From: Enhydrobacter aerosaccus
GTDB lineage: Bacteria > Pseudomonadota > Alphaproteobacteria > Reyranellales > Reyranellaceae
Direction: 5' to 3'
DNA: 64,000 bases
NCBI RefSeq assembly: GCF_900167455.1
Contig: NZ_FUWJ01000017.1
Location: 38,056 to 102,055, forward strand
Shown here: positions 8,696 through 17,808 of the stretch, piece by piece
Layout: the number at the start of each line of letters is the position of its first letter
Position numbering within the stretch: the stretch's first letter is position 1
Notes under the pieces: model-generated
What the model was told of the DNA's origin: nothing
What the model saw: the letters and a program-made list of their open reading frames with translations, nothing else
Databases searched by the model: none
Made by a program: the position numbers and the translations under genes

Positions 8696-10903
8696 TCACC
8701 GCGAGGAGACGATGGCGACCTGTGCCTCTCCCTGTTGGCGGGCGATTTCGATCGACACGTCGTGCCGATGACGCCGGATCGTGATGTCCACCCGGGTCTC
8801 GGCAAGGCGGAGGTTGCGCAATGTCACCTCGTCGAGGAAGGACGGCAGCCGCGGATTGCGCAGTCGGATCTCGTCCCGTTCGGGATCGAGTTCCAGCCCG
8901 AGCGCGGCCTCGATCAGGGAAAACGGGGTGGCGCTTGCCCAGGCTTGCGGCGAGCACGCCACAGGATAGAGGGTCGGGCCGCGATTCGCCTGCCGGCGGA
9001 AGCCGCAGAACAATTCGGGGAGGCGACGCAGGTCCATGTAGGACGCCGCATCGAACAAGCCCTTGAAGAGCTGATCGACCGCCTGCTTGAAGCCGTAGCG
9101 CGCCAGGCCCAGGGCGATCAACGCGTTGTCGTGAGGCCAGACGGAGCCGTTGTGATAGGACATCGGGTTGTAACGGGCCTGGCCCTGGGCCACGGTGCGA
9201 ATGCCCCAGCCCGAGAAGAAGCGCGGTCCCAGCAAACCAGCGGCGACCTCGGCGGCGCGATCCGGTCTGACGATGCCCGTGAACAGCAACTGGCCTGCGT
9301 TCGATGTGGCGACCCGGCACTGCTCCTTGTGCCCGTCGAGCGCCAGGGCATAGCTGCCGATGTCAGGGCACCAGAATGCGGTCTCGAACCGTTCCGCCAG
9401 GCGCCTTGCTTCAGCCTCGAGACGATCGGCCTGCTCGACACGGCCGAGGCGGCGCGCGCAGCGGCCGATGGAGCGCTTGGCGGCGAAGACGTATCCCTGC
9501 ACCTCGGCAAGAGCGATGCGACCCTCGGCGAGGGGGCCGTCGGCATGGAAGACCGCGTCGAAGGAATCCTTCCAGCCCTGATTCGCCAGACCGAGCTCCG
9601 TGGCGCGGCAATATTCGATGAAGCCATCCCCGTCGGGATCTCCCGGACCATCAATCCAGGCCAGAGCCGCCTCGATCGCGGACCACAGGGCCTTTACGGT
9701 TCCGAGATCGCCGGTGCGTTCGGCATAGAGGCCGGCAAGGAGAACGAAGAGCGGTGTCGAATCGACGCTGCCGTAATAGCGAGCGAAAGGAACCTCGCCG
9801 AGCGCCGCCATCTCTCCGCCGCGCATCTCGTGCAGGATCTTGCCGGGTTCCGCATCGGAGGCCGGATCGGTTCTGGTCGCCTGATAGGCTGCGAGGCGGC
9901 GCAGGACCCCTCGAGCGACACTCGGGTCGCACCACAGCATCTGCAGGGCGGTGATGAGACCGTCGCGGCCGAACGTCGTCGAATACCAGGGGATGCCGGC
10001 ATAGGGATAGCGACCTTGCGGCGTCTCCGTCATCAGCATCTGCAGATCGGCGGCCGACTGACACAGCATCTCGTTCAAGACCTCGTTGGAGGTCTCCACG
10101 CTTGTCGTGTCGCGGGCTCGGACACGAAGCTCGCGGCGCGCTTCGAGAAGTCCCTTGAGGAAGGGCTTAGCCTGCTGCCTCTCCGCGGCGTTGCAGCCGA
10201 TGGCAAGGTAGATCGGCTGCATCTGCCCGGGAGCGAGGTCCAGCCGGTACGTCGCCTCGGATGCGGACAATTCCGGCGGCGGTGGATCGAAGGTGAGGGT
10301 GGTGGTGCGGGTAATGCCGTCCAGACCGCGATACGCCAGCGAAACGATATCCTTTCCGTTCGTCCGTCGCTCCGCACTGCCGCGATGGGCCCGTCGCATG
10401 CCTCGGACCTCGAACAGGTCGGCGAAATCGCTGCCATAGAGCAGCGACAGCGACAAGCCGATCGGCCGATCGGCATGATTGGAAACAGCGAGGCGCACAT
10501 AGGCTGTGCCGCGCCACAGAAAGAAGGTCCGGCTGATATGCAGCAGATCCTTCTGCAATACGATCTTGCCGTCGATGAGGAAGTCCGGATTGGTCAGGTC
10601 GACCGACAACATGCTGTTGTCGTCGCGGATGTTGGATCCGAGCAGCAGCGGCTGCTGCCCATTCACCAGCAACTCGAGACGCGAGAGGAAGCGCGTATCC
10701 TCGAAGAACAGTCCATTGGGACCGGCGGCGGCCGCACCCATGTCACCCAGACTGTCGACGACGGCGAAAGCGTCGTCGTGCTTCAACGTCCAACGTGGTC
10801 CAGACGCAGGGCCCGTTGCGGCAATGTAGAATGGAAGTTCGCCAACTTCCTCCTTGGAAATTGGCGCGAGGCTCGTCGTGTCGGACAAGGTCTGGATCGA
10901 CAT
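8696..10903 (-). CDS. Glycogen-debranching-type amylo-alpha-1,6-glucosidase
   Basis: A 735-residue cytoplasmic enzyme. The first 270 or so residues match the N-terminal beta domain of bacterial debranching enzymes (PNGLFFEDTRFLSRLELLVNG). The rest is an (alpha/alpha)6-barrel glycosidase domain, with GIPWYSTTFGRDGLITALQ, GDPDGDGFIEY, NQGWKDSFDAV and YHNGSVWPHDNALIALGL, regions that hold the acidic catalytic residues in GH15/GH63-like barrels. Start taken at ATG 10903 (MSIQTL); 23 more in-frame codons upstream look non-coding. It probably trims alpha-1,6 branches or similar alpha-glucosides; no other glycogen genes lie nearby. Confidence 0.85.
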   Translation of the reverse strand: MSIQTLSDTTSLAPISKEEVGELPFYIAATGPASGPRWTLKHDDAFAVVDSLGDMGAAAAGPNGLFFEDTRFLSRLELLVNGQQPLLLGSNIRDDNSMLSVDLTNPDFLIDGKIVLQKDLLHISRTFFLWRGTAYVRLAVSNHADRPIGLSLSLLYGSDFADLFEVRGMRRAHRGSAERRTNGKDIVSLAYRGLDGITRTTTLTFDPPPPELSASEATYRLDLAPGQMQPIYLAIGCNAAERQQAKPFLKGLLEARRELRVRARDTTSVETSNEVLNEMLCQSAADLQMLMTETPQGRYPYAGIPWYSTTFGRDGLITALQMLWCDPSVARGVLRRLAAYQATRTDPASDAEPGKILHEMRGGEMAALGEVPFARYYGSVDSTPLFVLLAGLYAERTGDLGTVKALWSAIEAALAWIDGPGDPDGDGFIEYCRATELGLANQGWKDSFDAVFHADGPLAEGRIALAEVQGYVFAAKRSIGRCARRLGRVEQADRLEAEARRLAERFETAFWCPDIGSYALALDGHKEQCRVATSNAGQLLFTGIVRPDRAAEVAAGLLGPRFFSGWGIRTVAQGQARYNPMSYHNGSVWPHDNALIALGLARYGFKQAVDQLFKGLFDAASYMDLRRLPELFCGFRRQANRGPTLYPVACSPQAWASATPFSLIEAALGLELDPERDEIRLRNPRLPSFLDEVTLRNLRLAETRVDITIRRHRHDVSIEIARQQGEAQVAIVSSR

Positions 10904-11090
10904 GGCTCCATCACTCTGTAGGACCGAGCTATGCGAACAAGATACGAGTTGGAACGCTGGGTTCAATGGCAACGGTCGACAAGTTTCGCCCGCCCCAGAA
11001 AGGCCTCATTCCCTTGCGTTGTGCCCGCTTCGGGTCGGCCTTCCGATTGGTCGAGACTCATCGGGCCTGCATGTTCAGCCACCATGATCA

Positions 11091-11393
11091 TCAGGTGGGC
11101 TTGGCAGAAATCTCCAGTGCCGTGACGAGCGTGACCGGCCCATCGAGAATAGGACGCGCGATATCGAAGAAGCGGGCGACCGCGCTGGAGCTGTTGTGAC
11201 GATCCATGGCCGCGCGATCCGCAAACCGCTCGTAGGTGGTGAACAGCGCCGGATCGCTTTCGTCCTGGGAGATGAAGAAGCCCAGGGTCTGGGCTTCATT
11301 CTCCTGGACGTGTCTGGCGACATCGAGCAGGGCCTGACGCATCGTCGCCTCAGACCCCTTCTTCGCGCGGATGACCGCGGTGATCGTGATCAT
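11091..11393 (-). CDS. Antibiotic biosynthesis monooxygenase (ABM) domain protein
   Basis: A 100-residue ABM-fold protein resembling YgiN-type quinol monooxygenases: ITITAVIRAKKGSEATMRQALLDV, FFISQDESDPALFTTYERFADRAAMDRHN and ARPILDGP. Such dimeric ferredoxin-fold proteins are often cofactor-free monooxygenases or detoxifiers of reactive carbonyl compounds. It is the last gene of the amide cluster, starting ten bases after the amidase stop, so it is likely co-transcribed and may act on a product of the same pathway. Confidence 0.8.
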   Translation of the reverse strand: MITITAVIRAKKGSEATMRQALLDVARHVQENEAQTLGFFISQDESDPALFTTYERFADRAAMDRHNSSSAVARFFDIARPILDGPVTLVTALEISAKPT

Positions 11394-11403
11394 CGCTTCG
11401 TGC

Positions 11404-12918
11404 TTAGAACGTCTTCCAGTCGCCCGAGGCTTCGAAGGCCGCGGCGGCTCGATAGATCATGCTCTCGTCGTAGTCTTTCGCGATCAGCATCAACCCGATC
11501 GGCAATCCATCCTCGAGGCCGCAGGGGATGGACATGGCGGGGTGGCCCGTGACGTCGAACTGCGAGGTCGTGCCGATCATCTCGAAAGCGCGGCTGACAT
11601 ACTCGGTGAGCGAGGCTCCGGGTGCCGGCAGCGGTGTTGCCTTCAACGGCAGCGTCGGCGACAGGAGCAGGTCGTAACTGGCGAAGGCGGCGTCATAGGC
11701 CGCCTTCATCACCCGCGCGATATTCTGGGCCTTGGCATAATAGCGACCACGATAGTGCTTGAGGCCGTACAGGCCGACCAGCATGGAGAGCTTGAGCGTG
11801 TCGGACAGATCGTCTGCGCGCTCGCGCCACGCCGAATGGGCGTCGATCAGGCCGACGTCGTAGTAGCCCTTCCAATTGAAGCCCATGCCGTTGCCCAGCA
11901 TCATCTGCGCTGTCAGGCCTTCCAGACCGATCGGTCCCCAGATGGCCGCCGTCAGCGGATGCTCGGGGATCGACACCTCCTCGACGGTCGCGCCGAGGGA
12001 GCGGAAGCGCTCGGCACCCGCCTTCACCTTATCGGCGACGTCGGGCTGTGTGCCGGGAACGAGGAACGCTTCCTTGAGGATGCCGATCTTGAGTCCCTTG
12101 ACGCCCTTGTCGAGCGCCTCGGTGTAGGCGGACACCTTGGGAGCATACTGACGTGGATCGAGCCCATCCGGGCCGGCCAGCACCTCGAGCAGGAGCGCGT
12201 TGTCCTTCACGGTGGCCGTCATCGGCCCGGTATGATCGATCGTCGCCTCGATCGGCATCACGCCGGTGTAGGGAACAAGGCCGTGAGTCGCCTTCATGCC
12301 GTAGATGCCGCAGAACGAGGAGGGGATGCGGATCGAGCCACCCTGGTCACCGCCGATCGCCATGTCGACCTCGCCCGCCGCAACGAGTGCGGCACTGCCC
12401 GAAGACGAACCACCGGCGGAATAGCCCATCTTGCGTGGATTGTGGACCGGGCCCGGATCGGACGTATGGCTGCCGCCGGAGAGGCAGAAATGCTCGCACA
12501 CCGACTTGCCGACGATGGTCGCACCGGCATCGAGCATGCGCGTGACAATGGTGGCATCGGCGACCGGCACGAAGCCTTCCAGCGTGGAAGCGCCGTTCAT
12601 CATCGGTACGCCGGCGAGACTGACATTGTCCTTGAGGACCACGGTCTTGCCGGCAAGTTTGCCCGCCGCAGCGCCTTTGACCGTGCTCTTGTAATACCAT
12701 GCGCCGTATTTGTTCTCGGCCGGGCCCGGACGGTAGCCGGGCGTACGCGGATATTTGACCCGCGGCACGTTGTCCGGCAGCGCGTCGACGACGTCATAGG
12801 CGTCGAAGTTCGGCTGCATCAGGGTGAGAAACTCCGCGGCGCGCTCCCTGGAGAAGCTCATGCCCAGTTCCTCTGCGAGCTGCATGACGTCATCTGTAGT
12901 CGGTCGGGTTATCGGCAT
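11404..12918 (-). CDS. Amidase-signature-family amidase (enantioselective-amidase type)
   Basis: A 504-residue cytoplasmic amidase that hydrolyses carboxamides to acid plus ammonia. The Ser-cisSer-Lys triad is visible: Lys96 in VVLKDNVS, the cis-Ser within AGGSSSGSAAL (171-173) and nucleophile Ser195 in GGDQGGSIRIPSSFCG. The long alpha-helical N-terminus and LVPYTGVMPIEATIDHTGPMT match Rhodococcus-type enantioselective amidases rather than GatA. ATG 12918 has AAAGGA seven bases upstream. It lies directly after the ABC transporter genes, so imported amides are the likely substrates. Confidence 0.9.
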   Translation of the reverse strand: MPITRPTTDDVMQLAEELGMSFSRERAAEFLTLMQPNFDAYDVVDALPDNVPRVKYPRTPGYRPGPAENKYGAWYYKSTVKGAAAGKLAGKTVVLKDNVSLAGVPMMNGASTLEGFVPVADATIVTRMLDAGATIVGKSVCEHFCLSGGSHTSDPGPVHNPRKMGYSAGGSSSGSAALVAAGEVDMAIGGDQGGSIRIPSSFCGIYGMKATHGLVPYTGVMPIEATIDHTGPMTATVKDNALLLEVLAGPDGLDPRQYAPKVSAYTEALDKGVKGLKIGILKEAFLVPGTQPDVADKVKAGAERFRSLGATVEEVSIPEHPLTAAIWGPIGLEGLTAQMMLGNGMGFNWKGYYDVGLIDAHSAWRERADDLSDTLKLSMLVGLYGLKHYRGRYYAKAQNIARVMKAAYDAAFASYDLLLSPTLPLKATPLPAPGASLTEYVSRAFEMIGTTSQFDVTGHPAMSIPCGLEDGLPIGLMLIAKDYDESMIYRAAAAFEASGDWKTF

Positions 12919-12973
12919 GTTCAGTCCTTTCTGCGATGCGATGAACGGATTGGGCGGCGATGAGCGAGCGGCG

Positions 12974-13681
12974 TCAGTGCGTTGCCATGCCCACATATTC
13001 TGCGATGGCAGCGGGATCTTTGAGATCGGCCGGCATGATCTCGCGCGTGATGCGGCCCTTCTGGATGGTCAGCACGCGTTCCGACAATGAGGTGATGAAA
13101 TCGAGATTCTGCTCGACCAGGATCATGGCGATGCCGTGCTTCTGCTTCAATCGCAGCAAGGTCTCGACGATCTCCTCGATGATCGATGGCTGGATGCCTT
13201 CGGTCGGCTCGTCGAGCAGGACGACGCGCGGGCGGGTGCAGAGGCACCGCGCCAAGGCAAGCAACTGCTGCTCGCCGCCCGACAGGGCGCCGCCGTTGCG
13301 ATCGAGCAGTCGGACGAGCCGTGGAAACTCGGTCAGTACCTCGTCGATGACGGAGAGATCTTCCTTCTTCGCACTGGCGAGGCCCATGCGCAGGTTTTCG
13401 TACACGGTCAACGAGGGAAAGATCTCGCGGCCCTGTGGGACCAGGCCGATACCGAGCCGCGACCGCTCGTGTACGGCGAGCTTGGTGACGTCGGTGCCGT
13501 TGAAGGAAATGGTGCCGGCAGTGGCCTTGATGTGGCCCATCAAGGTCCGCATCAGGGTCGTCTTGCCCATGCCGTTATGGCCGAGGATGCCGAGATACTC
13601 TCCCTCGTGCAGGGAGAAGTCGACGCCCGTGAGGATGGGGATGCGGCCATAGGCGGCCTGGAGTCCCTTGACGGCAAGCAT
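12974..13681 (-). CDS. ABC transporter ATP-binding protein (LivF/UrtE/FmdF type)
   Basis: A 235-residue ATPase of the branched-chain amino acid/amide importer family. Walker A is GHNGMGKTT, the signature LSGGEQQLLALAR, Walker B VVLLDEPTEGIQPS and the H-loop region ILVEQNLDF. The phrase PTEGIQPSIIEEI is typical of the UrtE/FmdF branch. Its ATG shares one base with the preceding ATPase stop, showing tight coupling. The frame is open farther upstream, but homology starts at 13681. Confidence 0.9.
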   Translation of the reverse strand: MLAVKGLQAAYGRIPILTGVDFSLHEGEYLGILGHNGMGKTTLMRTLMGHIKATAGTISFNGTDVTKLAVHERSRLGIGLVPQGREIFPSLTVYENLRMGLASAKKEDLSVIDEVLTEFPRLVRLLDRNGGALSGGEQQLLALARCLCTRPRVVLLDEPTEGIQPSIIEEIVETLLRLKQKHGIAMILVEQNLDFITSLSERVLTIQKGRITREIMPADLKDPAAIAEYVGMATH

Positions 13682-14409
13682 CAGGCGGCGACCTTCTTGC
13701 CGAGATAGACGTCGCGCACACGCTCGTCGCGCATCACCGCGTCGATCTTGTCTTCCATCAGGATCTGCCCCTGATGAAAGACGGTGACGGTCTTGGCGAT
13801 CATCTTGATGAACTGCATGTCGTGTTCGACGACGATGAGCGCGCGCGTCCGGTTGATGTCGCGGATGATCTCCGCAGTGCGCGCGGTCTCGTCGTCGGTC
13901 ATGCCGGCGGCGGGCTCGTCGAGCAGGATCAGGTCGGGTTCGCCGGCCAGGACAGTGCCGATCTCGACCCATTGCCGCTGGCCGTGGGAAAGCTGCCCGA
14001 CGAGCGCATCGGCGCGATGCGTGAGCGCGATTTTCTCGAGGATTTCGTCGACGAGCCGTTTGGTCTGGTCCGGCGTATTGCGGCGACGCGCGGCAAGCCA
14101 AATGTTCTCGCGGACCGGCAGGCCGTTGAAGACATTGGGCACCTGCGTCTTGATGCCTATCCCGAGACGGGCAATTTCATGCGAGGCGGAGCCCGCGATC
14201 GGCGTGCCGCGGAAGGCGATCGTGCCGGTGCTGGGCGTGAGCTGTCCTGTCAGCATCTTGAAGAAGGTGCTCTTGCCGGCGCCGTTCGGCCCGATCAGGC
14301 AGCGGAGCTCGACTTCGCGCAGCGTGAAATCGATGTTGTTCACGGCCACCACGCCGCCAAAGCGCATGGTGAGGTTCCGGGCTTCGAGAAGCGGGAGAGG
14401 CGGGGTCAT
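13681..14409 (-). CDS. ABC transporter ATP-binding protein (LivG/UrtD/FmdE type)
   Basis: A 242-residue ATPase, partner of the gene just downstream. Walker A GPNGAGKST, Q-loop region KTQVPNVFNGLPVRENI, signature LSHGQRQWVEIG and Walker B LILLDEPAAGMTDDE are present; PAAGMTDDET is characteristic of UrtD-like subunits. Start overlaps the permease stop by four bases. Together the two ATPases energise uptake through the two permeases 14406-16326. Confidence 0.9.
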   Translation of the reverse strand: MTPPLPLLEARNLTMRFGGVVAVNNIDFTLREVELRCLIGPNGAGKSTFFKMLTGQLTPSTGTIAFRGTPIAGSASHEIARLGIGIKTQVPNVFNGLPVRENIWLAARRRNTPDQTKRLVDEILEKIALTHRADALVGQLSHGQRQWVEIGTVLAGEPDLILLDEPAAGMTDDETARTAEIIRDINRTRALIVVEHDMQFIKMIAKTVTVFHQGQILMEDKIDAVMRDERVRDVYLGKKVAA

Positions 14410-15458
14410 CGCGCAGCTCCCACCGGCTGCTTTGCGGCGGACTCGGTCGCATTCCCGGACGCTGGCCGAAGTCGCACGAGCCGGCTTGCGATTGTGCGGA
14501 TCGTTGGAATCAGGCCCTGCGGCAGCAGCAGGACGAAGACGATCAGGATCGCACCCAGAGCAAGATTGGAGTTGAAGGTCTGCTGCGTGCCGATCTGGCT
14601 GTCGAGATATTGGATCAGGAAACAGCCGACGACCGGACCGATCAGCGTGCCGAGTCCGCCGACCGTCACCCAGATGATGATCTCGGCCGACAGGGAGAGC
14701 GCGAAGATGGTCGGGCTCACGAAGGCGCCCCAGTTCACATAGAGCGCTCCTCCGAGTCCGGCGATCGCGCCGCCAATCACGAAGACACCGAGCTTTATGA
14801 GGCGCGGATCGTAGCCAAGCAGCGAAGCACGCGTTTCGTTCTCTCGTACCGCAATGGCGACGCGCCCAAAGCGGCTGCGCAGGAGCAGACGCAGCAGGAC
14901 GTAGACGACGATGAGCGCGCCGCCTGTGGCGTACCAGCCCTGCGTCGGATCGAGCACGATGGATGGATTGCCCGGCAGGTTGAAGGTCGGGACCGACGGC
15001 ATGCCGTTGAAACCGCCGAGCGCGGCGTTGCCGATGCGATACTCGTCGCCCGCCGTCGCATTGACGACGTTGAACAGAATCAGCGTGACGGTGAGCGTGA
15101 TCACGCCGAGATAGACGTCGCTGATCCGGCCGTAGAAGACGAAGTAGCCGAGAAAGGCGGCGAAGACGGCAGGCAGGGCTATCGCGATCGCGATGGCCTC
15201 GGTCGACTCGCCGAGATTGAGAACGGAGACCGCATAGGCATAGCCGCCGAGCCCGAAAAAGGCCGTCTGGCCGAAGGACAGGATGCCGCCATACCCCCAG
15301 ATGAAGCCGAGGCTCAGCGCCAGCACGGCCATGGCAGAGAACAGCGTGAACTGCATCAGGGTAAAGGTTTCGACGAAGTCCGGAATGGCGATCAGGACGG
15401 CGATAGCAGCGGCGAGGAGGACCACCGACATCCAGGTGCGCACGGGAACGTGAATCAT
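14406..15458 (-). CDS. ABC transporter permease (LivM/UrtC type)
   Basis: A 350-residue inner-membrane permease with about nine to ten hydrophobic segments. Family marks are GFIWGYGGILSFGQTAFFGLGGYAY near the start and the cytoplasmic coupling segment RENETRASLLGYDPRLIKLGVF. It begins one base before the stop region of the LivH-type permease and overlaps the LivG gene by four bases. The long C-terminal tail after the last helix is basic and then low-complexity. Confidence 0.9.
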   Translation of the reverse strand: MIHVPVRTWMSVVLLAAAIAVLIAIPDFVETFTLMQFTLFSAMAVLALSLGFIWGYGGILSFGQTAFFGLGGYAYAVSVLNLGESTEAIAIAIALPAVFAAFLGYFVFYGRISDVYLGVITLTVTLILFNVVNATAGDEYRIGNAALGGFNGMPSVPTFNLPGNPSIVLDPTQGWYATGGALIVVYVLLRLLLRSRFGRVAIAVRENETRASLLGYDPRLIKLGVFVIGGAIAGLGGALYVNWGAFVSPTIFALSLSAEIIIWVTVGGLGTLIGPVVGCFLIQYLDSQIGTQQTFNSNLALGAILIVFVLLLPQGLIPTIRTIASRLVRLRPASGNATESAAKQPVGAAR

Positions 15459-15459
15459 G

Positions 15460-16326
15460 TCACAGGCTTCCCTTGAAGAAGCGCTCCGATATGCCCTGCG
15501 GCAGGATGCGGATCAGGATGATGGCGGAGATGAAGAGGATGACTTCACCGAAGACCGGTGTCGTGAAGTAGGACCCGAGCTGGTTGATGAGGCCGAACAG
15601 CGCGGAGGAGGAAGCGGTGCCAGCCAGGATGGCCGAGCCGCCCCCCACGACCGTGATGAACGCCTTGGCGACGTAGGCGGCGCCCATGGTTGGCACCACG
15701 CCGGAAACCGGCGCCAGCAGGCCACCGGCCAGGCCGGTGATCGCCGAGCCGATGCCGAAGGACATCATGTAGATGCGGCTGGGATTGACTCCCAGCGTGG
15801 CGGCCATGCCGGGATTCTGCATGGTGGCGCGCGCGACGAGGCCGAACCGCGTGCGGCGCATGACGACATACACGAGCGCTAGCATGATCAGCGCCACCGC
15901 CGCCAGGAACAACGTGTAGTAGCTCGATTTATAGGCGCCGACCGAAAATCCGCCGAGCGGCGTTGGCACACCCTTGATCGTGTTGCCGTAGAGGGTGGTG
16001 ACGAGGCCTACGATCAGCAGGCTCAACCCCCAGGTGGCGAGCATGGTGTCGACGAGGCGGCCGTAGAGGAAGCGGATCAGGCAGCGCTCGATGACAATGC
16101 CAACCACCCCCACGAACACCGGGGCCACGACCAGCATGGCGATCCAGATATTCAGGCCGGCATTGGCCGAGATGACGGTGGCGTAGGCCCCGAGCATCAC
16201 GAACTCGCCATGGGCGAGATTGATGACGCGCATCATGCCGAAGATGATCGCCAGCCCCAGGCAGAGCAGCACAAGCGACGCCGCGCCGTTGACCACGTCC
16301 AAGGCGATGATGAGGGCGAGATCCAT
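15460..16326 (-). CDS. ABC transporter permease (LivH/UrtB type)
   Basis: A 288-residue inner-membrane permease with about eight hydrophobic segments. The stretch GAASLVLLCLGLAIIFGMMRVINLAHGEF is the family's N-terminal hallmark, and MQNPGMAATLGVNPSRIYMMSF is the coupling loop. I chose ATG 16326 (MDLALII) rather than an earlier codon at 16359, since homology starts there. Forms the transport channel with the LivM-type permease next to it. Confidence 0.9.
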   Translation of the reverse strand: MDLALIIALDVVNGAASLVLLCLGLAIIFGMMRVINLAHGEFVMLGAYATVISANAGLNIWIAMLVVAPVFVGVVGIVIERCLIRFLYGRLVDTMLATWGLSLLIVGLVTTLYGNTIKGVPTPLGGFSVGAYKSSYYTLFLAAVALIMLALVYVVMRRTRFGLVARATMQNPGMAATLGVNPSRIYMMSFGIGSAITGLAGGLLAPVSGVVPTMGAAYVAKAFITVVGGGSAILAGTASSSALFGLINQLGSYFTTPVFGEVILFISAIILIRILPQGISERFFKGSL

Positions 16327-16440
16327 GAGAAAGCCCGTCTCCGTCGAGGCGACTGGCACGAACCCAGTCGCTGCAAGGTCAATCAGCGTGCCGCTCCCGC
16401 AGGCGGGGACGGCGGATCCGATGTTGAAGAGAGGCTTCGC

Positions 16441-17676
16441 TCAGATCTTGATGACGTATTGCTGATTGTCGGTCGGCTTCTTGATCAGATCGCAGACACC
16501 GGCCGTGTCGAGCGGCTTCTGCTGCTCGTAAGTCTCGAGGACCGACCACTTCTTGTCCTTGGCCACGGCGAGATAGGCATTGCGGATCGCATGGTGGGTC
16601 GCGTGGTCGAGCACGACCTTGCCGCTTGGACCGTCGTAGGAGATGCCGCCTTCGAGGGCCGCCACCACCTTGTCTCGGTCGATGGAGTTTGCCGCCTTGA
16701 CGCCCGCCACCCAGAGATAGAAGCCCTCGTAGGTCGCGGCGGCCAGTTCGCTGATATAGGGGATGTCGGGGAACTTGGCCTTGAGCTTCTTCACGTAGCT
16801 GGTGCTGGCCGGTGTGGTGAGTTCCTCGAAATAGCCATAGGAGCCGAGCACGCCATCGCTCTCCTTCTCATCGAGCGTCGACGGCTCGTTGACCAGACCG
16901 AAGGTTGTCGAGGCGATGGGAATCTGCGCCTTCATGCCGGCGGAGGTCCACTGGCGGTAGAAGGAGGTATGGTTGCCGCCGACCAGGGCGGAAAGAAGGA
17001 GATCCGGCTTGGCTGCCTGGATCTTGCTGATGGTCGGGCCGAAGTTGGTGACGTCGAGCGGGAAGAAGTCGACCGAAACGATTTCGCCGCCATTGTCCTT
17101 TGCGTACTTGGTCATCCACTTGGCGGTGATCTGGCCATAATTGTAGTCGGCCGCGATGATGTAGGCCTTCTTGCCCGCCTTCTTCATGGCATAGGGGACG
17201 AGCTTCTCCACCGTCTGGGCGGGCGTGGTGCCGGTGCAGAAGGTGTTGCGGTCGCAGACGCCGCCCTCATAGAGCGTGTTGTAGAAGTACAGGACCTTGA
17301 ACCGGTCGAAGGTCGGCCGGACCGCCTCGCGCGACGCGGAGGTGATGCCGCCATGGACGACCGCGACCTTGTCCTTCAGCGCCAGCTGCTGGGCGTACTG
17401 CGAGTACATCTGGATGTTCGACTGCGTGTCGTAATGCACCAGCTTGAGCGGCCGGCCGAGCAGTCCGCCCGCCGCGTTCACTTCCTCGATGGCGAGGATC
17501 AGGCTGTCCACCATCGGTACGCCGGAGGCCGCGATCGGACCTGATTGATCGTGCAGGCTGCCCACCAGGATCGGTTCGTTTGCGCCGAAGGCACGGCCGG
17601 TAAAGATGGCCGGAGACGCGAGCGCCGCCGATGCCGACAGGGTTGCCTTGAGAACGCTACGTCGCGGAAGCCGCAT
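16441..17676 (-). CDS. Periplasmic amide/urea-type ABC substrate-binding protein
   Basis: A 411-residue periplasmic binding protein of the FmdD/UrtA/AmiC-like type. It begins with a twin-arginine-like signal, PRRSVLKATLSASAALASPAI, so Tat export is possible. The mature part shows GSLHDQSGPIAASGVPMVDS, AADYNYGQITAKWMTKY and DVTNFGPTISKIQAAKPDLL, closer to short-chain amide/urea binders than to leucine binders. A 130-base AT-rich gap with a TATAAT box precedes it, so it may have its own promoter within the cluster. Confidence 0.88.
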   Translation of the reverse strand: MRLPRRSVLKATLSASAALASPAIFTGRAFGANEPILVGSLHDQSGPIAASGVPMVDSLILAIEEVNAAGGLLGRPLKLVHYDTQSNIQMYSQYAQQLALKDKVAVVHGGITSASREAVRPTFDRFKVLYFYNTLYEGGVCDRNTFCTGTTPAQTVEKLVPYAMKKAGKKAYIIAADYNYGQITAKWMTKYAKDNGGEIVSVDFFPLDVTNFGPTISKIQAAKPDLLLSALVGGNHTSFYRQWTSAGMKAQIPIASTTFGLVNEPSTLDEKESDGVLGSYGYFEELTTPASTSYVKKLKAKFPDIPYISELAAATYEGFYLWVAGVKAANSIDRDKVVAALEGGISYDGPSGKVVLDHATHHAIRNAYLAVAKDKKWSVLETYEQQKPLDTAGVCDLIKKPTDNQQYVIKI

Positions 17677-17715
17677 GGAAAATCCTCTGATCGAAGGCGG
17701 CTCGCTGCCGCTTAA

Positions 17716-17745
17716 ATTATATGAAAACGAAATAATCCATTTCGC
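17716..17745 (-). promoter_or_regulatory. Candidate promoter and inverted repeat upstream of the amide-binding protein gene
   Basis: On the minus strand a perfect TATAAT lies at 17721-17716. Just upstream is an inverted repeat with arms CGAAAT (17728-17733) and ATTTCG (17739-17744), five bases apart, covering the place where a -35 box would be. No good -35 hexamer exists at 17-base spacing, which would suit a promoter needing an activator. The region is clearly AT-richer than its surroundings. Function is inferred. Confidence 0.4.
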
Positions 17746-17808
17746 AAGTAATTTCTTCCGCCCGGCATATTCGAGCGGTTGTGCTGCGGGTCTTCGACCT
17801 GCCCGTCG

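Noticed and set aside
8483..10921. An 812-codon plus-strand frame opposite the debranching enzyme
   Set aside because: Antisense shadow of a clearly conserved glycosidase; no recognisable domain.
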